NCBI RefSeq assembly: GCF_036345155.1 | Contig: NZ_CP107772.1 | Span: 6,200,001-6,264,000, forward strand | Direction: 5' to 3' | DNA: 64,000 nt | From: Streptomyces sp. NBC_00582 | Lineage (GTDB): Bacteria > Actinomycetota > Actinomycetes > Streptomycetales > Streptomycetaceae | Part shown: piece by piece, positions 50,800 through 58,254 of the stretch | Position numbering within the stretch: the first letter of the stretch is position 1 | Layout: each line of letters begins with the position of its first letter | Program-made: the position numbers and the translations under genes | Notes under the pieces: model-generated | What the model saw: the letters and a program-made list of their open reading frames with translations, nothing else | Database searches by the model: none | Told to the model about the DNA's origin: nothing

Positions 50800-52014
50800 T
50801 CAACCCGTCGGCCCCGACGCGGGCACCCCGCCGTCCCGCCCGGCCGCGCGCGCCGTCAGCGTCGTCCCCGTCGCCACCGCCAGCGCCGACACCAGGCCGG
50901 CCGCGAGCACCGCCCAGTCGCCGAGGAAGGTGCAGCCGATCACCAGCAGCGCCGTGCCCGGCAACACCAACTGCTGCGCCACGCCCACCTTGAAGTGACG
51001 GGCGTGCAGCGCCCAGACCGTCAGCAGATACAGGGCCGTCGGCAACGTCACCGCCGCCGACGCGGCGAGCGTCGACAGACGCGCCGTACCGACCGCCTGC
51101 TCCACCGCCACCTCCAGCCCCGCACCGATCGCCGCGGCAGAGGCGAACACGAAATAGTGACCGTAACCCCACAGGAACGACTGCCGGCTGGACCGCAGAT
51201 GACTGTGAATCGGCACCACGAAGTAGATCCACCACGCGGCGAACACGATCAGCAGACCACCCACCGCGATCGGCAACAGCTCGCCCAGCGCGTCGCTCTC
51301 GTCCACCGCCGACTTCACGGCGACCGTCGCCGCCGCGATCGTCTCGCCCAACACGATGATCGTGAACAGCCCGTACCGCTCCGCGATGTGATGCGGATGC
51401 CAGGTCGTCGGATGGTCCTTCTCCGCGTACACCGGCACGCACATCTCGAGCACCGCCATCACCAGGAACAGCCACGCCCGGCCGCCCTCCGGCAGCACCA
51501 GCAGCCCCACCCAGCCCACCTGGCACAACAGCACGCCCCCGGCGTAGCGCAGCGCCATCGTCCGCTCCGGGCCTTCGGCCGACCACGCGACGCGCAGCCA
51601 CTGCCAGCTCAGCGCGAACCTCATGATCGCGTAGCCCAGCCAGACGGCCGCGAACTCGTGGTCCTCGAACGCCCGCGACACCCCCGCCGCCAGCACCAGC
51701 ACCCCGGCGATCTGCACCAGCGTGACCACCCGGTACAGCACGTCGTCGTTGTCGTACGCCGACGCGAACCACGTGAAGTTCATCCACGCCCACCAGATCG
51801 CGAAGAACACCATCGCGTAGTCGAGGATGCCCTCCCCCGCGTGGGACTCGGCCACCGCATGCACCAACTGCATGCCCGCCTGGGCGACGGCAACCACGAA
51901 ACACAGGTCGAAGAGGAGCTCGAGCGGGGAGGCGACCCGATGCGCCTCCCCGCGCCCCCGCGCGGTGAGCCTGCGCAGGGGTCTCGCACGATCGCGAGCA
52001 GTACTGGACGTCAT
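50800..52014 (-). CDS. Low-temperature requirement A (LtrA) family membrane protein
   Basis: A 404-residue protein with about 10-12 hydrophobic helices. The opening RVASPLELLFDLCFVVAVAQ and the later ERYGLFTIIVLGETIAAATVAV and LWGYGHYFVFASAAAIGAGLEVAVE (in parts) are the LtrA family marks. Its biochemical role is unknown; family members are named from a cold-sensitive Listeria mutant. The ATG lies 62 nt from the divergent small ORF. Co-transcription with the peptidase gene is likely. Confidence 0.88.
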   Translation of the reverse strand: MTSSTARDRARPLRRLTARGRGEAHRVASPLELLFDLCFVVAVAQAGMQLVHAVAESHAGEGILDYAMVFFAIWWAWMNFTWFASAYDNDDVLYRVVTLVQIAGVLVLAAGVSRAFEDHEFAAVWLGYAIMRFALSWQWLRVAWSAEGPERTMALRYAGGVLLCQVGWVGLLVLPEGGRAWLFLVMAVLEMCVPVYAEKDHPTTWHPHHIAERYGLFTIIVLGETIAAATVAVKSAVDESDALGELLPIAVGGLLIVFAAWWIYFVVPIHSHLRSSRQSFLWGYGHYFVFASAAAIGAGLEVAVEQAVGTARLSTLAASAAVTLPTALYLLTVWALHARHFKVGVAQQLVLPGTALLVIGCTFLGDWAVLAAGLVSALAVATGTTLTARAAGRDGGVPASGPTG

Positions 52015-52076
52015 GGGTCACAGCACAGCAGACGAGCGGCGGAAAGTCCTGGTCCTCGGAGCCGTACCCTGGAGGC

Positions 52077-52259
52077 ATGAGCACTCCCTCCGCCCCCGAG
52101 CAGCGCGACCCGAAGGCCGCGCTGGTCTTCGACGACCCGCTGGACCAGCAGTCCTCGGACGACACGGACGGCGGCTGGGGCGAGCGGCCGGCCCCGTCCG
52201 GCGACAGCGCCGCCGACCTCAGGCGCTTCCTCGACGAGAAGCCGCCGCACCACCTCTGA
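52077..52259 (+). CDS. Small acidic hypothetical protein
   Basis: A 60-residue hydrophilic protein, rich in Asp, Ser and Pro, ending LRRFLDEKPPHHL. No signal, membrane segment or known motif. The ATG follows a GGAGGC stretch. It lies in the gap between the divergent LtrA gene and the convergent mscL gene. I believe similar small proteins occur at this place in other Streptomyces, but I cannot confirm it here. Confidence 0.6.
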   Translation: MSTPSAPEQRDPKAALVFDDPLDQQSSDDTDGGWGERPAPSGDSAADLRRFLDEKPPHHL

Positions 52260-52290
52260 ACAGCGCCGCACCACCTCCGCAGGGCGGCGA

Positions 52291-52764
52291 CTACCGTCCG
52301 GAGGGTCCCCGCTGGGCGACCATCACGTCGCGGATCTCCTTCAGCACCTCCAACTCGGTCACCTCGATGACCTCCTGAGTGCCCTCCCGCGCCTTCCTGC
52401 GGGCCTCCACCCGCGCCAGGTACTTCGCCATCGGCAGCACCATCAGGAAGTAGACCACCGCCGCGGTGATCACGAAGTTCAGCGCCGCGCCGAGGACGGC
52501 GCCCCACAGGATCGGCACACCGCTCGTGACCGTCCCGTCCGCCGCGACCTTGCACGGGGCCTCGAGGCAGGAACTGTAGCTGTCGAGGCTCTTGGTCCCG
52601 ATCGCCCCGACCAGCGGATTGATGACGCCCTTCACCACCGAGTTCACGATGTTCGTGAAGGCTGCGCCGATCACCACCGCCACGGCCAGATCGACGACGT
52701 TCCCTCGCATCAGGAAGGCCTTGAAGCCGTGCCAGATGCTCGGTTCCTTCTTTTTCTCGCTCAC
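52291..52764 (-). CDS. mscL: Large-conductance mechanosensitive channel
   Basis: A 157-residue MscL. The N-terminal helix GFKAFLMRGNVVDLAVAVVIGAAFTNIVNSVVK (in two halves) and second helix VLGAALNFVITAAVVYFLMVLPM are typical, with the short cytoplasmic C-terminal helix. The periplasmic loop carries two Cys (SSCLEAPCKVA). GTG 52764 follows GGAGAG. It opens under membrane tension to release solutes. The forward ORF at 52077 is convergent to it. Confidence 0.95.
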   Translation of the reverse strand: MSEKKKEPSIWHGFKAFLMRGNVVDLAVAVVIGAAFTNIVNSVVKGVINPLVGAIGTKSLDSYSSCLEAPCKVAADGTVTSGVPILWGAVLGAALNFVITAAVVYFLMVLPMAKYLARVEARRKAREGTQEVIEVTELEVLKEIRDVMVAQRGPSGR

Positions 52765-52902
52765 CGCGGGAACTCTCCTCGTATGGACGCTTTGTGGCAC
52801 GCGGGGTGGCACAAGTTGTGGAACGAACAGCTCCGCAACCTACGTCACCCTGAGCCGCGTGCGCCCAATTCGGTGGCTCCCAGGAATGACTTGACCTCTT
52901 CT

Positions 52903-53589
52903 TCACCACACGGTCACCGCCAACCGGGCAGACGCGCTCGCACCCGCCAGGCGGGTCGCCGTGGACCGGGACACCGACAGCACGACCAGCGCGCCACCGT
53001 CACCGTCGTCCACGGACGAGTCCGGCGGCTCCGGCACCTTCGTCACGAGCACCCCGCGCGCGACCACCCGGGCCTCCAGGGCCGCCGCCGCAGGGGCGAC
53101 GGCGGGGACGGCGATGACATCGACCCGGTCACCGGGCCGCAGCAGCCGGACGGTCGCCGCGTCGGCGATCCGCACGGGCGCCGTCACCTTCACCCGCCCG
53201 CTCGCCGCACGCCCCCGGACGGGTCCACCCGACGAGGAGTGCGCGCGGACGGGCGGGCCGGAGTCGGGACGCCCGCGCGCCGGAGCGGGGCCACTGCCCC
53301 CGGGGCCCGCCGCCACCAGCGCGGCGGCGGTGACGGCGAGGCCGAGTGCCACCGCACGCTGCCGGTTCCGCACCAGCCGACGCAGCAGGCACCACCCGCC
53401 CTTCACCCGCACGGGAGCGAACTGCGGCACCTCGCACGGCGGCGGAACGGGAGGCGAGGGAGAGGACGGGGAGGAGGCTGACGGAGAGGAAGGGACGTGG
53501 AGCAACGGGACCACCACCTGCGACGAGGGAACGGCTAGCCAGGCCACGATGCCCGCTGCCGCCGATGCCCGCCGGAGCCGGTGGATCAT
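52903..53589 (-). CDS. SAF-domain (CpaB/RcpC-like) membrane protein
   Basis: A 228-residue protein. A hydrophobic start is followed by a Ser/Pro-rich section, a basic stretch RRLVRNRQRA, one membrane helix (VALGLAVTAAALVAAG, about residues 80-95) and a C-terminal SAF-like domain (RVKVTAPVRIADAATVRLLRPGDRVDVIA in parts) resembling CpaB/RcpC pilus-assembly proteins. The first 50 residues may be upstream of the true start. No other pilus gene is close. Function unknown. Confidence 0.6.
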   Translation of the reverse strand: MIHRLRRASAAAGIVAWLAVPSSQVVVPLLHVPSSPSASSPSSPSPPVPPPCEVPQFAPVRVKGGWCLLRRLVRNRQRAVALGLAVTAAALVAAGPGGSGPAPARGRPDSGPPVRAHSSSGGPVRGRAASGRVKVTAPVRIADAATVRLLRPGDRVDVIAVPAVAPAAAALEARVVARGVLVTKVPEPPDSSVDDGDGGALVVLSVSRSTATRLAGASASARLAVTVW

Positions 53590-53646
53590 CCACCGGTTGG
53601 GGAAAACTCCGTCACCCGAACGACGAGTTCCGCTATGGCAGTTCCG

Positions 53647-54480
53647 CTACGGCAGCTCGAACCCCGGATCCATCCCGCCCAGCGCCTTCCCGCACGCGCA
53701 ATCCCGTTCCTCGGTCGCCGGCAGCGCCGCCACCGCGTCGAACAGGACGCCCCGCAGCCGGTCCACGTTCGCCGCGAACACGGTCAGCACCTCCTCGTGC
53801 GACACGCCCTCACCGGACTCGGCACCCGCGTCCAGATCGGTGACCAGGGTCAACGACGTGTAGCACAGCTCCAGCTCCCGGGCGAGCGCCGCCTCCGGAT
53901 GACCTGTCATGCCCACCACGGACCAGCCCTGCGCCTGGTGCCACAACGACTCGGCACGCGTCGAGAACCGGGGCCCCTCGACCACGACCAGCGTCCCGCC
54001 GTCCACCGGCTCCCACTCCCGCCCACGCGCCGCCTTCAGCGCGGCCGCGCGCCCGGTGGGGCAGTAGGGGTCGGCCAGCGACACATGCACCACGTTGGGC
54101 ACCGTACCGTCGGGCAACGGCAGCCCGTCGAAGTAGGTCCCCAGCCGGGACTTCGTACGGTCGACCATCTGGTCGGGCACCAGCAGCGTGCCGGGCCCGT
54201 ACTCGGCGCGCAGTCCGCCCACCGCACACGGGCCCAGGACCTGGCGCGCCCCCACCGACCGCAGCGCCCACAGATTGGCCCGGTAGTTGATGCGGTGCGG
54301 AGGCAGATGGTGCCCGCGCCCGTGACGCGGCAGGAAGGCGACCCGCCGGCCGGCGATCTCGCCGAGGAAGAGGGAGTCGCTGGGCGCCCCGTAGGGGGTG
54401 TCCACCTGGATCTCGGTGACGTCGTCGAGGAACGAGTAGAAGCCCGAGCCACCGATGACGCCGATCTCTGCGTTCGCCAT
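53647..54480 (-). CDS. mtnP: S-methyl-5'-thioadenosine phosphorylase
   Basis: A 277-residue purine nucleoside phosphorylase-type protein. IGVIGGSGFYSFLDDV near the start, RHGRGHHLPPHRINYRANLWAL (in parts) and EGPRFSTRAESLW, VVGMTGHPEAALARELELCY are the family marks. It releases adenine from methylthioadenosine, a by-product of polyamine synthesis and radical SAM chemistry. ATG 54480 is preferred over a frame 9 nt longer. It is downstream of the FmdB gene, separated by a terminator. Confidence 0.93.
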   Translation of the reverse strand: MANAEIGVIGGSGFYSFLDDVTEIQVDTPYGAPSDSLFLGEIAGRRVAFLPRHGRGHHLPPHRINYRANLWALRSVGARQVLGPCAVGGLRAEYGPGTLLVPDQMVDRTKSRLGTYFDGLPLPDGTVPNVVHVSLADPYCPTGRAAALKAARGREWEPVDGGTLVVVEGPRFSTRAESLWHQAQGWSVVGMTGHPEAALARELELCYTSLTLVTDLDAGAESGEGVSHEEVLTVFAANVDRLRGVLFDAVAALPATEERDCACGKALGGMDPGFELP

Positions 54481-54536
54481 GACCAGCACACTAGCCGGAA
54501 TCGAACACGGTCAGTTCCCGACCATGGAAACACCGA

Positions 54537-54566
54537 GGACCCCGCCGTCGTACGACGGCAGGGTCC
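54537..54566 (-). terminator. Hairpin terminator after the FmdB-type gene
   Basis: Arms 54537-54550 and 54553-54566 pair with one mismatch (13 of 14 bp) and a 2-nt turn, just downstream of the FmdB gene and upstream of mtnP. Confidence 0.65.
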
Positions 54567-54578
54567 AAGGAGGAGGCG

Positions 54579-54899
54579 TTACGCGGCGGAGGTGCCCGCC
54601 GAGGTCCCCGAGCTCGACTTCGAGTCCGAGGAGGACGACGAAGACGAAGAGGACGAGGCGTCCGAGGAGGAGGTCGAGGAGGTCGACGACTTCGACGACG
54701 CCGGCGAGCTGCTCGACGAGGAGCCGCGGCTGTCGTTGCGGTAGAAGCCGGAGCCCTTGAAGACGATACCGACCGCGGAGAACACCTTCTTGAGGCGGCC
54801 ACCGCAGTTGGGGCACTCGGTCAGGGCGTCGTCCGTGAACTTCTGCACCGCCTCGAGGCCCTCGCCGCACTCGGTGCACTGGTACTGGTAGGTCGGCAC
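54579..54899 (-). CDS. FmdB-family zinc ribbon protein with a Ser-rich tail
   Basis: A 106-residue protein. Residues 1-55 are the FmdB regulatory zinc ribbon (YQYQCTECGEGLEAVQKF, then ECPNCGGRLKKVFSAVGIVFKGSGFYRND). Residues about 60-106 are a low-complexity Ser/Lys/Asp tail. GTG 54899 is the chosen start, since TYQYQCTEC is the normal family opening; the upstream ATG frame adds nine residues. A regulatory or chaperone-like role is assumed for the family, not proven. Confidence 0.85.
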   Translation of the reverse strand: MPTYQYQCTECGEGLEAVQKFTDDALTECPNCGGRLKKVFSAVGIVFKGSGFYRNDSRGSSSSSSPASSKSSTSSTSSSDASSSSSSSSSSDSKSSSGTSAGTSAA

Positions 54900-54966
54900 T
54901 GTCTTCCTCCTGGCACTCTCACTCAATGAGTGCTAACGACGATCCATAGTGACGCATTCCTGAGGA

Positions 54967-56220
54967 TCAGTCCACTGTCACCGGCACGCGGTGACCGACG
55001 CCACGTGCGACCGTCCGGCTGCGGGGGTGCCCCACCAGCTGCGATCGCAGCGCCAGAAGGGTGCCCAGGGCGAGCAGTGTGCCGCCCATCGGCACCAGGA
55101 ATCCGGCACCCTGCCAGAGGCGGTCCTCCAACTGGCCGGCGACCGTGACGGCCGCCGCCTGCCCCAGCGCGACCGCGCCCGTCAGCCAGGTGAACGCCTC
55201 GGTGCGCGCCTGGGCCGGGACCAAGCCCTCGACCAGCGTGTAGCCCGTGATCAGCGCCGGTGCGATGCTCATGCCGACCAGCAGGCCCAGGCCCGCCAGC
55301 ACGAGCACCGAGTGCGCGGCCCACAGGCCGGAGGCCGTCACCGCCAGGGCGGCGTATCCGACGACCAGGCGGTGCTGCGGGGCGGTCCTCCAGGCGAGGG
55401 CACCGCAGACCAGGCCGGAGATCATGTTGCCCGCGGCGAACGTGCCGTACAGGACGCCGTTGAGGCCGGGCTCGCCGATCGACTCGGTGAACGCGGCCAG
55501 CGAGACCTGCATGCCGCCGAAGACCGAACCGATGCCCAGGAAGGTCACGACCAGCACCCGCACACCCGGGATGCGCAGCGCCGAAGCGTGCTCCACGCGC
55601 GTGTGCCCGGCGGCGGTCTGCGGCTGGGTGCTCTTCTGCGCGGCGAACAGCAGACCCCCGAGGAGCGTCAGTGAGGCCTCGGCGATCAGCCCCGCGGCCG
55701 GGTTCACCGCCGTGCACAGGGCCGTCGCCAACAGGGGGCCGACGACGAAGGTCAGCTCGTCCGTGACGGACTCGAAGGCCGCCGCAGTGGTCATCAGCGG
55801 CGAGCCCTTCAGCTTCACACCCCAGCGGGCCCGCACCATGGGCCCGATCTGCGGCACCGAGGCGCCCGTGGGCACCGCTGCCACGAACAGCGCCCACAGG
55901 GGCGCGTCCGCCAGGGCGAGCGCGGTCAGGGTCAGCGCCGACAGGGCGTGCACGAGGACGCCGGGGACCAGCACGGCGCGCTGCCCGTAACGGTCGGCGA
56001 GGCGCCCGCCGTAGGGCGCGCACAGCGCCATGGAGACACCGGTGACCGCGGCGGCGGCGCCTGCCGCGCCGTAGGAACCGGTGGTGTGCTGCACGAGCAG
56101 CACGATGGAGAGGGTGAGCATCGCGAACGGCTGGCGCGCCGCGAAGCCGGGGAGCAGGAACGTCCATGCGCCACGTGTGCGCAGCAGGTGCCTGTATCCG
56201 ATGGAGACCGTGGACGCCAC
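54967..56220 (-). CDS. MFS transporter
   Basis: A 417-residue 12-helix MFS protein: GAAAAVTGVSMALCAPYGGRLADRYGQRAVL (in part) carries the motif-A loop GRLADRYGQR. No substrate-specific mark is visible; it looks like the drug/sugar-efflux group (the second half has GMSIAPALITGYTLVEGLVPA). The start ATG at 56220 is followed by VSIGYRHLLRTRGAW. It is transcribed alone, 67 nt upstream of the FmdB gene. Function beyond transport is unknown. Confidence 0.85.
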   Translation of the reverse strand: MASTVSIGYRHLLRTRGAWTFLLPGFAARQPFAMLTLSIVLLVQHTTGSYGAAGAAAAVTGVSMALCAPYGGRLADRYGQRAVLVPGVLVHALSALTLTALALADAPLWALFVAAVPTGASVPQIGPMVRARWGVKLKGSPLMTTAAAFESVTDELTFVVGPLLATALCTAVNPAAGLIAEASLTLLGGLLFAAQKSTQPQTAAGHTRVEHASALRIPGVRVLVVTFLGIGSVFGGMQVSLAAFTESIGEPGLNGVLYGTFAAGNMISGLVCGALAWRTAPQHRLVVGYAALAVTASGLWAAHSVLVLAGLGLLVGMSIAPALITGYTLVEGLVPAQARTEAFTWLTGAVALGQAAAVTVAGQLEDRLWQGAGFLVPMGGTLLALGTLLALRSQLVGHPRSRTVARGVGHRVPVTVD

Positions 56221-56499
56221 GGCCCGTGCCTTTCTGCCGCCTGGTAGCGCGACCCCACTGTGCGGGCGAGGGGCGCCGAGAGCTGTCCTCTTGCGCTACT
56301 GCGGTAGATACCGGGCCCGTGAGGGAGGCGTCCCGGCCGCCATACGGTCGCGCCAGCTCTGCGTCAGGCAGAGTTGGTTCGATCAAGGTGCGCGTTCATC
56401 GTACCGGCCCTGGCGTGCTGATGGCCTGTGAGAGTGAGCACTGCGAAACGTGCCCTTAATGTGGCGTGGAACCTGCCCGGGCGCGGCGCGGGAGGTTCC

Positions 56500-58056
56500 T
56501 CAGCGGTCTGTGCCCGTGCCCAGCCAGCCGGCCAGCTTGCCCCCGTGTCCGACGGCGCGCAGGCGCTTCTCGGCGGCGTCGCGGACGGGGTCGGTGGCGA
56601 CGACGAGGAGTTCGTCGCCGTGTCGCAGCACGGTGGTCGGCAGCGGAACGAACGATGTTCCTTCGCGGACGACGAGGGTGACGGCGGCTCCGGCCGGCAG
56701 TCGCAGCTCGTTGACCTCGACGCCGTGCATCTTCGACCCGTCGGGGATCGCGACCGACAGCAGATGGCCGCGCAGCCGCTCCAGGGGCGCGGACTCGACC
56801 CCGAGGTCGGCGGCCTCGGAGTCCTCGCCCAGGCGCAGCTTGCGGGCGAGCCACGGCAGCGTCGGGCCCTGCACCAGGGTGTAGACGACGACCAGGACGA
56901 AGACGATGTTGAAGATGCGACGGCTGGCCTCGATGCCGCTCACCATGGGGATGGTCGCCAGGATGATGGGGACGGCGCCGCGCAGCCCCGCCCAGGACAT
57001 CAGGGTCTGCTCCTGCCAGGGCACCCGGAACGGCGTCAGGCACAGCATCACGCTCAGCGGACGCGCCACCATGGTCAGCACCAGGCCGATGACGAGCGCG
57101 GGCCACACGTCGTCGCCCAGTTCGTGCGGGGTGACCAGCAGGCCGAGCAGGACGAACATGCCGATCTGGGCGATCCAGCCGAGCCCGTCGGCGAACCCCC
57201 GCGTGGCGGGCCAGTGCGGCAGCTTCGCGTTGCCCATGACCATGGAAGCGAGGTAGACGGCGAGGAAGCCGCTGCCGTGCGCGAGGGCGCCGGCCGCGTA
57301 CGCCGTGACGGCGATCGCCATGACGGCGATCGGGTAGAGGCCGGAGGCGGGCAGCGCGACATGCCGTAGGCCCCAGGAGCCGAGCCAGCCCACGGCGAGT
57401 CCGACGGCGGCGCCGATGGCCAGCTCCAGGGCTATCTCACCCAACAGCACGTACCAGTGCTCGACGGGGCCGGTCTGGGAGAAGGCGACCACCAGGATGA
57501 CCACCGGGGCGTCGTTGAACCCGGATTCGGCCTCCAGTGTGCCCGTCACGCGCGCGGGGAGCGGAATCCGGCGCAGGACGGAGAAGACCGCCGCCGCGTC
57601 CGTGGAGGACACCACCGCTCCGATGATGAGGGACTGCCGCCATTCCAGTCCGGTGAGAAAGTGCGCGCCGGCCGCGGTGACCCCCACACTCACCGCGACG
57701 CCGCCGAGCGCCAGCGCGGAGGCAGCCGGAAGGGCCGGCTCGATCTCCTTCCACTTCGTGCCGAGACCGCCCTCGGCGAGGATCACGACCAGGGCGGCGT
57801 AGCCGATGACCTGGGTGAGTTCGGCGTTGTCGAAGCGGATGTCCCCGATGCCGTCCTGACCCATGAGGACGCCGATGCCGAGGTACACGAGCAGGCTGGG
57901 CAGCCCGCTGCGCGAGGAGATCCGGACCGCCGCGACGGCGACGAGCAGGACGAGCGAGCAGACGAGCAGGAGCTGGTTGAGGTGGTGGACGGTCAGCGGC
58001 GGTTCCCTTCCCTGGCGCGCACGACTCGCGCGCGGGCGCACATGTACATGGGACAC
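56500..58056 (-). CDS. CPA1-type monovalent cation/proton antiporter (NhaP2-like)
   Basis: A protein of up to 518 residues with 12-13 membrane helices (SLLVYLGIGVLMGQDGIG; GGVAVSVGVTAAGAHFL; GAVVSSTDAAAVFSVLR with the acidic transport residue; ESGFNDAPVVILV) and a C-terminal TrkA-C-like domain (VEVNELRLPAGAAVTLVVREG). It exchanges K+ or Na+ for protons. The ATG 58056 has no ribosome site; a CTG at 57996 is preceded by AGGGAAGGGAA and matches the family opening (TVHHLNQLLLV), so the real protein may start there. Confidence 0.88.
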   Translation of the reverse strand: MSHVHVRPRASRARQGREPPLTVHHLNQLLLVCSLVLLVAVAAVRISSRSGLPSLLVYLGIGVLMGQDGIGDIRFDNAELTQVIGYAALVVILAEGGLGTKWKEIEPALPAASALALGGVAVSVGVTAAGAHFLTGLEWRQSLIIGAVVSSTDAAAVFSVLRRIPLPARVTGTLEAESGFNDAPVVILVVAFSQTGPVEHWYVLLGEIALELAIGAAVGLAVGWLGSWGLRHVALPASGLYPIAVMAIAVTAYAAGALAHGSGFLAVYLASMVMGNAKLPHWPATRGFADGLGWIAQIGMFVLLGLLVTPHELGDDVWPALVIGLVLTMVARPLSVMLCLTPFRVPWQEQTLMSWAGLRGAVPIILATIPMVSGIEASRRIFNIVFVLVVVYTLVQGPTLPWLARKLRLGEDSEAADLGVESAPLERLRGHLLSVAIPDGSKMHGVEVNELRLPAGAAVTLVVREGTSFVPLPTTVLRHGDELLVVATDPVRDAAEKRLRAVGHGGKLAGWLGTGTDR

Positions 58057-58254
58057 GAGGCGGTCCGCCCCGAGCCCAACTACTTCATTACCTTACCTAA
58101 CTCTTGACGATTTCTTGATGCTCGGCGAGGCAAGATCGAACATCCTTCCGTGCTGGTACCCGACTCCGCGTCAAGTGGCGCAGACCCCTGCGCCTATGGT
58201 TGCTCCAGCACTCCAGGACCGCCTGCCGCTCGCGTTAGGACAGCAAGGACAGCG

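Noticed and set aside
54455..54760. Ser/Thr/Arg-rich forward frame at the FmdB locus
   Set aside because: It is the antisense of the Ser-rich FmdB tail and has no ribosome site or motif.
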